Shown: positions 1 to 10,283, counted from the stretch's first letter. The stretch: DNA of 64,000 nucleotides from Tildeniella nuda ZEHNDER 1965/U140 (GCA_019358895.1 JAHHIG010000018.1:1-64000), one strand, 5' to 3'. Numbers and translations are program-made. Notes: generated from the letters alone by a model not told the origin.

Positions 1-126
1 TCGCTTCTCCCCAAGGAGAAGGGAGGTAGAAGTCTTGTCCTCTCTACCTTTGGGTGAGAGTGAGGGTGTAGCTTGCTTCCCGAAGGTGGGCGGCTTTCGC
101 GGTTCATACCTTGATTCAGCAACGCC
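1..126 (-). mobile_element. Partial MITE-like repeat, same family as 37884-38031 (terminus GGCGTTGCTGAATCAAGGTATGAACCGC)
   Basis: Reverse complement aligns by eye with 37884 onward: ggcgttgct-aat-aaggtatgaaccgc...cccaaaggtagag...gacttctacctcccttctcc-tggggagaag. Confidence 0.65.
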
Positions 127-359
127 TGATTTGCCTGTCGGATTAACGTTTGCCCTAAGTGAGCAAACACGCCCGCATCTTCAATGACTGCTAACAGCAA
201 GCCGTGTTTATTACCAAAATGGCGAAAGAGCGTAACTTCATTCACCTCCGCTAATTCTGCAATCTGCCGCGTGGTTGTGTCTGTAACACCCTGAACGGCA
301 AACAACTCCAGCGCCGCATGAATTAAACGCTGTCGAGTTGGGTTTCGTTGAGCAGACAT
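1..359 (-). pseudogene. TetR/AcrR-family regulator, N-terminal part; reading frame runs into a MITE-like repeat at 1-126
   Basis: Reverse strand from ATG at 359: MSAQRNPTRQRLIHAALELFAVQGVTDTTTRQIAELAEVNEVTLFRHFGNKHGLLLAVIEDAG..., a TetR HTH. From about 126 downward the codons are repeat sequence shared with 37884-38031. Confidence 0.7.
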
Positions 360-600
360 GGGCAAAATGTAAGTAACACTTGCAAAATTTGAAATTCGCT
401 GTTAGGCTACAGGTGTAAGTAGCACTTGCATTCTCTCCTACTGTAACGGCTTCTTTGGCAAACGAGCTACCGACTGATACTAGCAAGGCATCTCACCACT
501 GAAGGACAGTTGCCACTGGAAGACAGTTGAAAGAGAGTCAGTCTGCCAATCTTGCATCGTTGGATACTGGTTTGTTTTAGTCATTTCGATAAGGATTTTC

Positions 601-1443
601 ATGACTTCTAATTCTCTTGAAACTGCCTCCGAGGGCAGACAGTCACAAACGTTGAGCTGGGTAAACGTCGTATTTTTTGGGGCGTTTCATGCGCTGGCGC
701 TACTGGCACCCTGGTTTTTCTCCTGGTCTGCGCTCGGTGTCGCTGTTTTCTTGCACTGGCTCTTTGGCAGCATTGGCATTTGCCTGGGCTATCACCGCAT
801 GTTGACGCATCGCAGTTTCTATGTGCCTAAGTGGCTGGAACGGACGATCACGCTCATTGGTGCGTTAGCGTTACAGGGTGGACCGACGTTTTGGGTGGCT
901 GGACACCGGATGCATCACCTCTATACCGAAGATAACGAAAAAGACCCGTACTCGGCTCAAAAGGGATTCTGGTGGAGCCACATGATGTGGTTGTTCTATC
1001 CGCAAGCACGCTTTTTCGATCGCGAATCCTACCGACAGTTCGCACCTGACATTGATAAAGATCCCTTCTACCGCTTTTTGGATCGCTACTTCTTGATGCT
1101 TCAAATCCCGGTGGGTGTAACGCTCTACTTGCTAGGCGGTTGGTCATTTGTCATCTACGGCGTGTTTCTAAGAGCCGTCTTACTCTGGCACAGCACCTGG
1201 CTGATCAACTCGGCAAGCCACATGAGCGGTTATCGTACGTTCAACCCTGATGACAATTCCCGCAATCTCTGGTGGGCAGCGATTTTGACCTATGGCGAAG
1301 GCTGGCACAATAACCATCACGCCTACCCCAACGTGGCAAAAGCGGGCTTGAAATGGTGGGAAATTGATATGACCTGGTGGTCGCTTTATGTCCTCAAGCG
1401 TCTGGGCTTAGCGAAAAGAGTGGTCATGCCACCAACCAATTAA
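601..1443 (+). CDS. desC: Acyl-CoA / acyl-lipid delta-9 type fatty acid desaturase
   Basis: Histidine boxes GYHRMLTHRSF, HRMHH, HNNHHAYP. Confidence 0.88.
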   Translation: MTSNSLETASEGRQSQTLSWVNVVFFGAFHALALLAPWFFSWSALGVAVFLHWLFGSIGICLGYHRMLTHRSFYVPKWLERTITLIGALALQGGPTFWVAGHRMHHLYTEDNEKDPYSAQKGFWWSHMMWLFYPQARFFDRESYRQFAPDIDKDPFYRFLDRYFLMLQIPVGVTLYLLGGWSFVIYGVFLRAVLLWHSTWLINSASHMSGYRTFNPDDNSRNLWWAAILTYGEGWHNNHHAYPNVAKAGLKWWEIDMTWWSLYVLKRLGLAKRVVMPPTN

Positions 1444-1453
1444 GTGAATCGAT

Positions 1454-1515
1454 TAACCGCCGAGACGCGGAGGACACAGAGAAACCCTTCTGCGTGCTTT
1501 GTGCCTCTGCGGTAG
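1454..1515. repeat. Imperfect inverted repeat, 'ACCGCCGAGACGCGGAGGACACAGAG...CTTTGTGCCTCTGCGGT' type
   Basis: Two ends are imperfectly complementary; located 3' of desC. Confidence 0.45.
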
Positions 1516-1571
1516 CGTTTCAGGATTGTTGAATCGGCTCACCCCTCAAAATAGAAAACCTTTAAAGCAGA

Positions 1572-1603
1572 GGGGGCGATCGCCTAACGATCGCCCCCTT
1601 TTT
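1572..1603. terminator. Rho-independent terminator-like hairpin between convergent desC and rpe
   Basis: GGGGGCGATCG-CCTAA-CGATCGCCCCC followed by TTTTT. Confidence 0.7.
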
Positions 1604-1626
1604 GGCATCAAACCGCTCGATACTCT

Positions 1627-2337
1627 CTAAACCGTTGCCAGTTCTGGAGTGGGGCGTTTGCTGTTGCGGATGCCTGCGATCGCTTCGGCATAATCAGGTG
1701 CCTTGAAAACAGCGGAACCTGCGACGATCGCATTTGCACCTGCTTCAATCACCTGCCAGGTGTTGTTCATTTTCAAGCCACCATCGACTTCAATCCAGGG
1801 ATCAAGTCCACGTTCGTCGCACATCTGGCGCAGTTGACGAATTTTGGGTAAGACACCCGGAATAAAGCTCTGTCCACCAAAACCAGGATTGACGCTCATG
1901 ATCAAAACTAGATCACACAACTCCAGAACGTAGTCAATCAGCTCTAGAGGGGTGCCAGGATTCAGCACCACACCAGCCAGTTTGCCCAATTCTTTGATTT
2001 GTCCCAGCGTCCGGTGTAGGTGCGGTGAAGCATTGTGTTCGCAGTGGACGTAGATGTGATCGGCTCCGGCTTTGGCAAAGTCCTCTACGTACTTTTCTGG
2101 CTCAACGATCATTAAATGAACGTCGAGGGGCTTTGTCGTAATGGGGCGAATCGCTTCTACAATCAGCGGTCCGATCGTTATATTAGGAACAAACCGACCA
2201 TCCATCACATCGACATGAATCCAATCGGCTCCGGCAGCATCAACTGCTCGAATTTCGTCGCCCAGGCGGCTAAAGTCGGCTGATAGAATCGATGGAGCAA
2301 TCACGATCGGCTTTTTACTGGATGGCGTTTGGGTCAT
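1627..2337 (-). CDS. rpe: Ribulose-phosphate 3-epimerase
   Basis: [52 protein letters not shown] motifs. Confidence 0.96.
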   Translation of the reverse strand: MTQTPSSKKPIVIAPSILSADFSRLGDEIRAVDAAGADWIHVDVMDGRFVPNITIGPLIVEAIRPITTKPLDVHLMIVEPEKYVEDFAKAGADHIYVHCEHNASPHLHRTLGQIKELGKLAGVVLNPGTPLELIDYVLELCDLVLIMSVNPGFGGQSFIPGVLPKIRQLRQMCDERGLDPWIEVDGGLKMNNTWQVIEAGANAIVAGSAVFKAPDYAEAIAGIRNSKRPTPELATV

Positions 2338-2422
2338 GGCTGTCTGGGTCTCCTAACGGCGCTGTATGGTAGCTAGTTTAACAAACTGTGATTCAAGTCC
2401 CTAGTCTTGTGGAGAAACCTTC

Positions 2423-4129
2423 GTGGTGCGGCGGCACGTTTTGAGGCAACACATTTTGAGAACGTTGGTTTGGTTTAGTGGTGGAGCGAGCACGATCGCA
2501 CTCAGTACACTCGTTTTAGGCACAACCGCCGCCATAGGGGGAGCACCGCAGCCTAGTTCGATCGGTGAAGCAGGCATTGATGCGCTACGACTGCATGCAT
2601 CGCCCTACAACTTAATTGGGCGCAAGATTGCGATCGGACAAGTGGAGATTGGTCGTCCTGGTCAGTTTGGCATTGACAAAGCGGTGGCACACAACCGAAC
2701 GGTGCCATTAATGCGCGTCTTTTTCCGCGATTTGCCTGCTCGGATGAACGCCAATGTGGACGGTCATGCTCAGAATGTTGCCAGTATTATGATCAGCGCT
2801 GCCAAAGGGTTGCAGGGCGTGGCACCGGGGGCACGACTGTATTCGTCAGCGGCAGGAACGCCAAAGCGCTATGGGCAACCGGAAGAATGTTTGTCGGCTC
2901 AATATATTGCCGAGCAAAATGGTGGCGATGTACGGGCAATCAACTTTAGCTTTGGGGAAGCGCTACGCCAAGATCCCCGACCAAATCCAACCTTGGATGG
3001 TAACGCGCTGCTGACTCAGTGCATTGATTGGTCTACTCGTGTACATAACGTTCTGTACATCATTGCAGGCAACCAGGGCAAAGGTGGAATTTCGATCCCG
3101 ACAGACAATTTCAACGGCATCAATGTTGCCTTTACAACGCGAATGGAGGGCGTGTTTCGCAAGCTTGATTTTGCCAATTTAGGCGATGCATCGGGTTCAG
3201 GATCAGCGATCGCAGGCATCGAAAGCAATGTCGGTCCCCGTCGCGCGATCGGGTTGGTCGCTCCTGGCAATGATGTCAGTTTAGTCGCCTTGAACGGCAA
3301 CCTCACAACCTCCAGCGGCACCAGTTTTGCGGCTCCGCACGTGACGGCAACGGTGGCGCTACTGCAAGAGTATGGCGATCGCCAACTGCGCGAAAGCTGC
3401 AAACAACCGGGATGTTTACTGCCCTGGACGCTGGATGCTCGACGTGAGCAGGTGATGAAAGCGGTGCTGCTGAACTCAGCCGATAAAATTAAAGATGCTG
3501 GCGATGGGCTGACCTTGGGCATGAGCCGCACGATTTTGGACAAAAACAACCGCAGTTGGATCGAGTCCGATGCGTACAGCGATCGCAAACTGCCCCTGAA
3601 TACTCAAATGGGAGTTGGTCAACTCAATGCGTTTCGGGCATACCAGCAGTTTAGTCCTGGACAGTACACTCCGGAGGCAGCGGTGCCTGCGATCGGGTGG
3701 GACTATCGGATGGTGGGGATCAAGGATAAAGGAGAAGGGATAAAGGACAAAAAGGTAGAAGCAGAGGCTCCATCGTTTCAAGATTATGTGCTGGAAAAAC
3801 CCTTACAGAAAGGAAGCTTTGTCTCAGCCACACTGGTATGGAATCGTCTGGTGGAGCTGGTAGACAAGAACAATAGCGGTGCCTTTGACATGGAGGAGAG
3901 CTTTCGCGATCGGGGCTTAAATACCCTTACTCTGTACTTGATGCGCGCTGAGGCTAATGATGTCAACCAAAGCATCTGGTCAAGTGTCAGCGAAGTAGAT
4001 AGCGTACAGCACGTTTTTCATCCGGTGCCTGCCACAGGACGATATAAAATTCGCGTCCAGTTTCAGCGCCAGGTAAATGAACCCACACAGCCGTATGCGC
4101 TTGCCTGGTGGACGGTGCCCGCTCGCTGA
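2423..4129 (+). CDS. S8 (subtilisin-like) family serine peptidase, probably exported
   Basis: GTSFAAPHVTATVALL (Ser region), VDGHAQNVASIM (His region), IIAGNQG (oxyanion Asn); hydrophobic N-terminus. Confidence 0.8.
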   Translation: MVRRHVLRQHILRTLVWFSGGASTIALSTLVLGTTAAIGGAPQPSSIGEAGIDALRLHASPYNLIGRKIAIGQVEIGRPGQFGIDKAVAHNRTVPLMRVFFRDLPARMNANVDGHAQNVASIMISAAKGLQGVAPGARLYSSAAGTPKRYGQPEECLSAQYIAEQNGGDVRAINFSFGEALRQDPRPNPTLDGNALLTQCIDWSTRVHNVLYIIAGNQGKGGISIPTDNFNGINVAFTTRMEGVFRKLDFANLGDASGSGSAIAGIESNVGPRRAIGLVAPGNDVSLVALNGNLTTSSGTSFAAPHVTATVALLQEYGDRQLRESCKQPGCLLPWTLDARREQVMKAVLLNSADKIKDAGDGLTLGMSRTILDKNNRSWIESDAYSDRKLPLNTQMGVGQLNAFRAYQQFSPGQYTPEAAVPAIGWDYRMVGIKDKGEGIKDKKVEAEAPSFQDYVLEKPLQKGSFVSATLVWNRLVELVDKNNSGAFDMEESFRDRGLNTLTLYLMRAEANDVNQSIWSSVSEVDSVQHVFHPVPATGRYKIRVQFQRQVNEPTQPYALAWWTVPAR

Positions 4130-4138
4130 TAGCTAGCC

Positions 4139-4171
4139 AGATCCCCGACTTTTTGAAAAAGTCGGGGATCT
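4139..4171. repeat. Perfect palindromic hairpin AGATCCCCGACTTTTT-G-AAAAAGTCGGGGATCT (dispersed-repeat type / possible terminator)
   Basis: 16-bp arms with a 1-nt centre, between the S8 peptidase and NACHT genes. Confidence 0.75.
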
Positions 4172-4256
4172 ACGCGTGACACCTTCTCACTCAAATGCGT
4201 GTGGTCAACTGATGAGATGCCAGTACAGTTGATAAAGGTGTAGTGAGCGAATCCCC

Positions 4257-6455
4257 ATGACCTTTGAGCGGATCGCAGTTCAGGCAGCGAGTTTGACCTT
4301 AGCAACGATTTTTAGCCGCGTGCTGTGTGACGGTGGCAGTCGAGTTTTGGGCTGGATGGGCAAAAGCCTGGACGAGAAGACCGAGCAACTCATTGCCAGA
4401 GCCGCTGTGCAGTATATCCAGAACTATGGCGATCGCCACGGCATTCTCAAAGTGCTGGGAATGCGAGAACCCGTCGCGCTAGAGTCGGTTTATACCAATG
4501 TTCAGTTTTTGCACAAGGCGGGTGTCCACTGGTTTGAGTCGATCGAATCGCTAGAGAAAGCCTATCGCCAGTCGGGTAGACGCGGTTTTCAGCTCGATAA
4601 CGCGGTTAAGCAAGATGGGCTTCAAGTTGCCAACGAAAAGCAATACCTGATGGTGCTGGGTGGACCCGGTGCAGGCAAGTCTACCTTTCTCCGCAAAATG
4701 GGCTTGGAAGCACTCAAGGGCAAAGTCGGCGGCTATGCACATGAATGCATTCCTGTGCTGATTGAGCTGAAGAATTTCACTGCCAACGAGATTGATCTAG
4801 AGCGGGCGATCGCGCAAGAATTTCGCATTTGCGGCTTCCCTTCACCGGACGAAATCACCACCAAACTGCTGGAGCAAGGAAAACTGCTCATTCTGCTGGA
4901 TGGGTTAGATGAAGTGCCCACCAAAAACACCGATGAAGCCATCTGTCAGATCCAAAATTTTGTCGATCAGCACGACAAAAATCGCTTTATCGCATCCTGT
5001 CGCGTCGCTGCCTACCGTCACAACTTCCGCCGCTTCAGCGATGTAGCAATGGCAGAATTTGACCAGACGCAAATGCAGCAGTTTATTCACAATTGGTTTG
5101 GCTCTGCCGCTGATCAAACCGCAGGCACGGCTCAGCGCTGCTGGGAACTGTTGCAAAAGCCAGAGCATGTCGCGGCAAAAGAATTGGGACAAACGCCGCT
5201 GCTGCTAACGCTACTGTGCCTGGTGTACGATCGCTCCCAAAACTTTCCCAACAACCGCAGTGGACTTTACTGCAAAGCATTGCGCGTGCTGCTTGAAGAA
5301 TGGGCAGCCGAGAAGCGCATCATGCGCGAACAAATTTATCAGGGCCTGAACACCGAGCTGGAAGAAATTCTGCTGTCGGAGCTTGCCTACTATGGGTTTG
5401 AAGCAGACCGCTTGTTCTTCTCCCAACGCGAAATTGTCAGCCAGATCAAAATCTTTCTCACCTCCAATCTGAACGCGCCGAAGCATTTGGATGGAGAAGC
5501 CATTTTGCACGCGATCGCCATTCAACAGGGCATTCTGGTCGAACGCGCAGAAGATGTGTTCTCCTTCTCGCACCTGACCTTACAGGAATATCTCGCCGCC
5601 CAGTTCATTGATGATCACAACCAGATTGCGGCACTGGTTGCCCGTCACCTGACCGACGATCGCTGGCAGGAAGTGTTTTTGCTCGTTTCCGGGTTGATGC
5701 GCCACGGAGCAGATGAGCTACTGCTGCGGATGGAGCGCAAAACCCGCAAGTACATCAACACGCCACGTCTGGAAGCGCTGCTGCAATGGGCAGACCAAAT
5801 CACAGCCGATACAGGCGGTGCGATTAAGCCAGCCGCCAAACGAGCTGCCGCCCTTTTTCTGGCAGTGGTACGCGATCGCGCCCAGGATTTGGTGCGTATT
5901 CTGCATACTGATCTGGCACGAGTGCTGGATCTGGTGCAAACGCTCGATTTGGTGCGCTCTCCAGCGGCAGTGTCTGCCATTGACCTTTCTCGTGCTGTAA
6001 AGCTTGCCCATGCCCTGCATTTGAACTGTGTGCCTGCTCGCGCCAAGACTCGCAGTCGCACCGTTGCTCGGACTTCACGCACGATCGCCCAGGCACTGAC
6101 CAAAGCTTTGGCACAAGAATTCCATCAGTCCAGAGTGTTCAAAAATATCAACTTCAAAGCAGTCGTTGCCCGATTGGAAGCATTGAAGCTGCGCGAACCG
6201 ACCGCCAATCAGCCCGAAGCACAACAATCCTACAGCGATCGCCTCTCTCAGCTCTGGCTCCACGCCCTTCAACTCGATGCCGATCTAGTCAACCTTACTG
6301 AAGCGGAACTGCAAGCACTGGAAAACTATCTCTATGCCAACTGGTTGATGGTACGTTGCAAGCAAGCGGCTGTCAGAGTATCACCGCAAACCTGGGGCGC
6401 GATCGAGCAGCGGATGCTGAGCCTTGAAGGTATAACGACTCATGACGACGGTTAA
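4257..6455 (+). CDS. NACHT-domain STAND NTPase
   Basis: Walker A GGPGAGKSTFLRK; Walker B-like LLILLDGLDEVP; FSHLTLQEYLAAQF motif typical of NACHT proteins. Confidence 0.85.
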   Translation: MTFERIAVQAASLTLATIFSRVLCDGGSRVLGWMGKSLDEKTEQLIARAAVQYIQNYGDRHGILKVLGMREPVALESVYTNVQFLHKAGVHWFESIESLEKAYRQSGRRGFQLDNAVKQDGLQVANEKQYLMVLGGPGAGKSTFLRKMGLEALKGKVGGYAHECIPVLIELKNFTANEIDLERAIAQEFRICGFPSPDEITTKLLEQGKLLILLDGLDEVPTKNTDEAICQIQNFVDQHDKNRFIASCRVAAYRHNFRRFSDVAMAEFDQTQMQQFIHNWFGSAADQTAGTAQRCWELLQKPEHVAAKELGQTPLLLTLLCLVYDRSQNFPNNRSGLYCKALRVLLEEWAAEKRIMREQIYQGLNTELEEILLSELAYYGFEADRLFFSQREIVSQIKIFLTSNLNAPKHLDGEAILHAIAIQQGILVERAEDVFSFSHLTLQEYLAAQFIDDHNQIAALVARHLTDDRWQEVFLLVSGLMRHGADELLLRMERKTRKYINTPRLEALLQWADQITADTGGAIKPAAKRAAALFLAVVRDRAQDLVRILHTDLARVLDLVQTLDLVRSPAAVSAIDLSRAVKLAHALHLNCVPARAKTRSRTVARTSRTIAQALTKALAQEFHQSRVFKNINFKAVVARLEALKLREPTANQPEAQQSYSDRLSQLWLHALQLDADLVNLTEAELQALENYLYANWLMVRCKQAAVRVSPQTWGAIEQRMLSLEGITTHDDG

Positions 6456-6738
6456 CCCTTTTGAACCGTACCCTTCAGCTTCAAAGCGAACATTCACACG
6501 GGTTACTCAAGACATTTTACTCAGACATTTCCAAGCATTTAAGGCTAAATTGCGTTAGTCCTCATCTCAAGCTGAGCCTAAAGCTGATACATTGGTACTA
6601 GGATCTGTTCTAAATGTCAACCCACCGTGTAGGAGAACGCTCTTTCTCCACATTTAGCGTTAGTTGTTATGAAAAAAGTCTAGCCGTAGCGCCTGTGATC
6701 GAGTAACCTTAGTTGGTTCGCGTGATGGTTGAATCGTT

Positions 6739-9348
6739 ATGTCCTTTGTCGGTCTGCACATTCACAGTGATTACAGCCTTTTAGACGGTGCCAGTCAGTT
6801 GCCGGAACTGGTCGATCGCGCCGTTGAGTTAGGGATGAAGGCGATCGCCCTGACGGATCATGGGGTCATGTATGGGGCGATCGAGCTGCTGAAAGTGTGC
6901 AAGGGCAAAGGCGTGAAGCCCATCATCGGCAACGAAATGTACATCATGAATAGTGATGTCACCAAGCAGGAGCGTCGTCCCAAGTACCACCAGATTGTGC
7001 TGGCAAAGAACGACGTTGGCTACAAGAATCTGGTCAAGCTCACGACCTTATCGCACCTCAAGGGCTTTCAGGGTAAGGGGATGTTCGCCCGCCCCTGCAT
7101 CAACAAAGAAATGCTGGCGGAGTACCACGAAGGTTTAATTGTCACCAGCGCGTGTTTGGGCGGCGAAGTGCCCCAGGCGATTTTACAGGGAAAACCAGAG
7201 ATCGCCCGACGAGTGGCACAGTGGTACAAAGACCTGTTTGGCGACGACTACTATCTGGAAATTCAGGATCACGGCTCGCAGGAAGACCGGATCGTGAACG
7301 TCGAGATTCTCAACATTGCCCGCGAACTTGATATTCAAATTATTGCCACGAACGATTCCCACTACATTTCTTGCTTCGATGTGGAGGCGCACGACGCACT
7401 GCTGTGCATTCAAACGGGCAAGCTGATTTCCGAAGACAAACGACTGCGCTATAGCGGTACGGAATACCTCAAGTCAGCGGATGAGATGCGATCGCTCTTT
7501 CAAGATCACCTGACGGGGGATGTGATTGAGGCGGCGATCGCCACGACCCTCGAAGTTGCCGACAAAATTGAGGAATATCACATTCTGGGCGAACCCCGGA
7601 TTGCAGATTATCCCATCCCAGAAGGCTACAGCACCGCCGACGAGTATTTTGAGCACGTCGCCTGGACGGGGTTGCTGGAACGCTTCAAAGTCCAGTCGCG
7701 GGAGGGAATTGAGCCAGTCTACCGCGATCGGATGGACTACGAACTCAAGATGATGCAGCAGATGGGGTTCGCCACCTACTTCCTTGTCGTGTGGGACTAC
7801 ATCAAATACGCCAGAGACCAGCGGATTCCCGTCGGACCCGGACGCGGCTCGGCAGCAGGTTCTCTCGTTGCCTATGCGATGAGCATTACGAACATTGACC
7901 CCGTGCATCATGGCTTACTGTTCGAGCGCTTCCTCAACCCCGAACGCAAGTCCATGCCCGATATTGATACGGACTTTTGCATCGATCGCCGGGAAGAAGT
8001 GATCAAATACGTCACCGAAAAGTACGGCACCGAGCGGGTCGCGCAGATCATCACCTACAACCGCATGACCTCCAAAGCGGTGCTGAAGGACACGGCGCGG
8101 GTGTTGAACATTCCCTACGGCGATGCCGACAAGATGGCAAAAATGATCCCCATCGTGCGCGGGAAACCCACCAAGCTGAAGGTGATGATTTCGGCAGACA
8201 CGCCTGCGCCGGAGTTCAAAAAGCGGTATGACGATGAGGCGATCGTGCGCCAGTGGATTGATACCGCCATTCGCATCGAAGGCACCAACAAAAGCGTCGG
8301 CATCCATGCAGCCGGGGTCGTCATTTCTGCCTGCCCCCTGGATGAACTGGTGCCCCTCCAGCGCAACGCCGATGGAGCCGTCTTCACCCAATACTACATG
8401 GAAGACATCGAATCCCTGGGACTCCTGAAAATGGACTTTTTGGGACTCAAAAACCTGACCATGATTCAAAAAACGGTCGATCTCATTGAGCAGACGAAGC
8501 ACGAGACGATCGATATGGACGGTCTGCCGCTCGATAACCCCGAAGTCTACAAACTGCTGGCACGGGGCGAACTCGAAGGCGTGTTCCAGCTAGAATCCTC
8601 CGGGATGCGCCAGATTGTGCGCGACCTGAAGCCCGACAGTCTGGAAGATATTTCCTCGGTGCTCGCCCTCTATCGTCCTGGTCCACTCGATGCGGGACTG
8701 ATTCCTAAATTCATCAACCGCAAACATGGACGCGAGGCGATCGACTATCCCCACGAAATCCTGACCACGATCCTGAGTGAAACCTACGGCATCATGGTCT
8801 ACCAGGAACAGATCATGAAAATCGCGCAGGATATGGGCGGCTACTCCCTCGGTCAGGCAGACCTGCTGCGGCGGGCGATGGGGAAGAAAAAGAAAGCCGA
8901 GATGGAAAAGCACCAGGAAATGTTTGTGGCAGGTGCTCAAAAGAATGGCGTGAAGGCAAAAGTGGCATCCGATTTGTTCGATCAAATGGTGATGTTTGCC
9001 GAATATTGCCTCAGCTACGATACCGAGATTCTCACCATTGAATATGGCGCGATCGCGATCGGCAAACTCGTCGCCAACAAACTCCCGTGCACTATCTACA
9101 GCATGACTCCCGCAGGTTACATCTACACCCAACCGATCGCCCAATGGCACGATCGCGGCAACCAACCCGTGTATGAATATCACCTCGACGATGGCTCAAC
9201 CATTCGTGCCACCAAAGACCACAAATTTATGACGATGGATGGTCAAATGCTGGCGATCGACACCATTTTTGAGCAAGGGTTAGATCTCAAACAAACTGAT
9301 CTCAAGCAAACTAAAACTTCTGTGCCTGCTACCGTTGAAGCAGGTTGA
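6739..9348 (+). CDS. dnaE-N: DNA polymerase III alpha subunit, N-terminal half, fused to split DnaE intein IntN
   Basis: PHP/DnaE motifs ([36 protein letters not shown]), then [14 protein letters not shown]...[31 protein letters not shown]. Confidence 0.96.
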   Translation: MSFVGLHIHSDYSLLDGASQLPELVDRAVELGMKAIALTDHGVMYGAIELLKVCKGKGVKPIIGNEMYIMNSDVTKQERRPKYHQIVLAKNDVGYKNLVKLTTLSHLKGFQGKGMFARPCINKEMLAEYHEGLIVTSACLGGEVPQAILQGKPEIARRVAQWYKDLFGDDYYLEIQDHGSQEDRIVNVEILNIARELDIQIIATNDSHYISCFDVEAHDALLCIQTGKLISEDKRLRYSGTEYLKSADEMRSLFQDHLTGDVIEAAIATTLEVADKIEEYHILGEPRIADYPIPEGYSTADEYFEHVAWTGLLERFKVQSREGIEPVYRDRMDYELKMMQQMGFATYFLVVWDYIKYARDQRIPVGPGRGSAAGSLVAYAMSITNIDPVHHGLLFERFLNPERKSMPDIDTDFCIDRREEVIKYVTEKYGTERVAQIITYNRMTSKAVLKDTARVLNIPYGDADKMAKMIPIVRGKPTKLKVMISADTPAPEFKKRYDDEAIVRQWIDTAIRIEGTNKSVGIHAAGVVISACPLDELVPLQRNADGAVFTQYYMEDIESLGLLKMDFLGLKNLTMIQKTVDLIEQTKHETIDMDGLPLDNPEVYKLLARGELEGVFQLESSGMRQIVRDLKPDSLEDISSVLALYRPGPLDAGLIPKFINRKHGREAIDYPHEILTTILSETYGIMVYQEQIMKIAQDMGGYSLGQADLLRRAMGKKKKAEMEKHQEMFVAGAQKNGVKAKVASDLFDQMVMFAEYCLSYDTEILTIEYGAIAIGKLVANKLPCTIYSMTPAGYIYTQPIAQWHDRGNQPVYEYHLDDGSTIRATKDHKFMTMDGQMLAIDTIFEQGLDLKQTDLKQTKTSVPATVEAG
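9007..9348 (+). other. Split DnaE intein, N-terminal fragment (IntN, 113 aa)
   Basis: Begins at Cys (TGC 9007) after extein ...MVMFAEY; block B TKDHKF; resembles Npu/Ssp DnaE IntN. Confidence 0.95.
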
Positions 9349-9382
9349 TCTTGTTGGAGCCGATCGCACAAGGAGCCGTCGT

Positions 9383-10042
9383 ATGGTTAGCACTACGCCC
9401 CCATCCACCAGCCCCACAATTGTCCTCAAGGGCGAACAGCGGGTGGTCATTCATGGACTGCACTGGAACGCTTACGAACAAATCTTAGGCGCTCTACCCA
9501 ATCAGCGTCGAGCCAGACTGATCTATGACCAGGGGACGTTAGAAATTACGATGCCAAACGAAGATCACGATTTTTTCGGTCGCATGATTGGGCGTTTCAT
9601 CTGGATTTTGGTGGAATCACTAAACTTAACTATCAAAACAATGGGTTCCACCACCATGAATTATCCGGCGATCGATCGGTCAGCCGAAGCCGATGAAGCC
9701 TTTTACATTCAAAATCAGCCACAGGTCAGCGGTCGAAACATCAACTTTGCCGAAGATCCCCCGCCTGATCTGGTTGTTGAAGTCGATATCACCCACACAG
9801 ACATCGATAAGAATCGCTTTTATGCCAGTATTGGTGTCCCTGAATTTTGGCGTTTCAATGGTCAAAGCCTCTACATTTATCAACTTCAAGAGGGGCAATA
9901 TGTTGAAGTCGAAGCCAGTCCGACGTTTCCAACAGTACCCAAAGCTCGTCTTTACGATTTTTTAGAACAATGCCGTACCAATGAAGTGCAGGCAAGTAAA
10001 GATCTTCGTCAGTGGGTGCAGCAAGAAATGCAGAGCGATTAA
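9383..10042 (+). CDS. Uma2-family putative endonuclease (PD-(D/E)XK-like)
   Basis: PPPDLVVEVDITHTDIDKNRFYASIGVPEFWRF signature; start at 9383 supported by upstream AAGGAG. Confidence 0.85.
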   Translation: MVSTTPPSTSPTIVLKGEQRVVIHGLHWNAYEQILGALPNQRRARLIYDQGTLEITMPNEDHDFFGRMIGRFIWILVESLNLTIKTMGSTTMNYPAIDRSAEADEAFYIQNQPQVSGRNINFAEDPPPDLVVEVDITHTDIDKNRFYASIGVPEFWRFNGQSLYIYQLQEGQYVEVEASPTFPTVPKARLYDFLEQCRTNEVQASKDLRQWVQQEMQSD

Positions 10043-10081
10043 TGGTTTAACTGACATGACCTATAAGAACTAGAGACGGTT

Positions 10082-10279
10082 ATGAAAATTACTTATGATC
10101 CGGATATTAATGTGTTGAGAATTATCTTGAATAACCAACCCATTGAAGAGAGCGATGAAGGACAACCGGGCATTATTCTTGATTACGATAAAGATGGCAG
10201 TGTTATCGGATTTGAAATTCTTGATGCTTCTAAACGAGTAGAAAATCCTCAGTCGGTGGAGTATTCCATTTCTACTTAA
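10082..10279 (+). CDS. DUF2283 family small protein
   Basis: MKITYDPDINVLRIIL...GIILDYDKDGSVIGFEILDASKR. Confidence 0.8.
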   Translation: MKITYDPDINVLRIILNNQPIEESDEGQPGIILDYDKDGSVIGFEILDASKRVENPQSVEYSIST

Positions 10280-10283
10280 AAGC

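Noticed and set aside
238-486. 82-aa minus-strand ORF MLVSVGSSFAKEAV...
   Set aside because: Out-of-frame shadow of the TetR coding frame, which starts at 359.
854-1147. Antisense ORFs inside desC and similar ORFs opposite dnaE, tamB, uca, etc.
   Set aside because: They overlap strongly supported genes on the other strand and have compositions typical of shadow frames.
2423-6455. S8 peptidase + NACHT as a two-gene protease-effector defence system
   Set aside because: The peptidase has an exported-like N-terminus, and a 127-bp gap with a strong hairpin separates the genes. No other defence genes adjoin, so co-function is unsupported.
9335-9382. Upstream extension of the Uma2 ORF overlapping the dnaE-N end
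   Set aside because: The AAGGAG Shine-Dalgarno and family-like N-terminus support the ATG at 9383.
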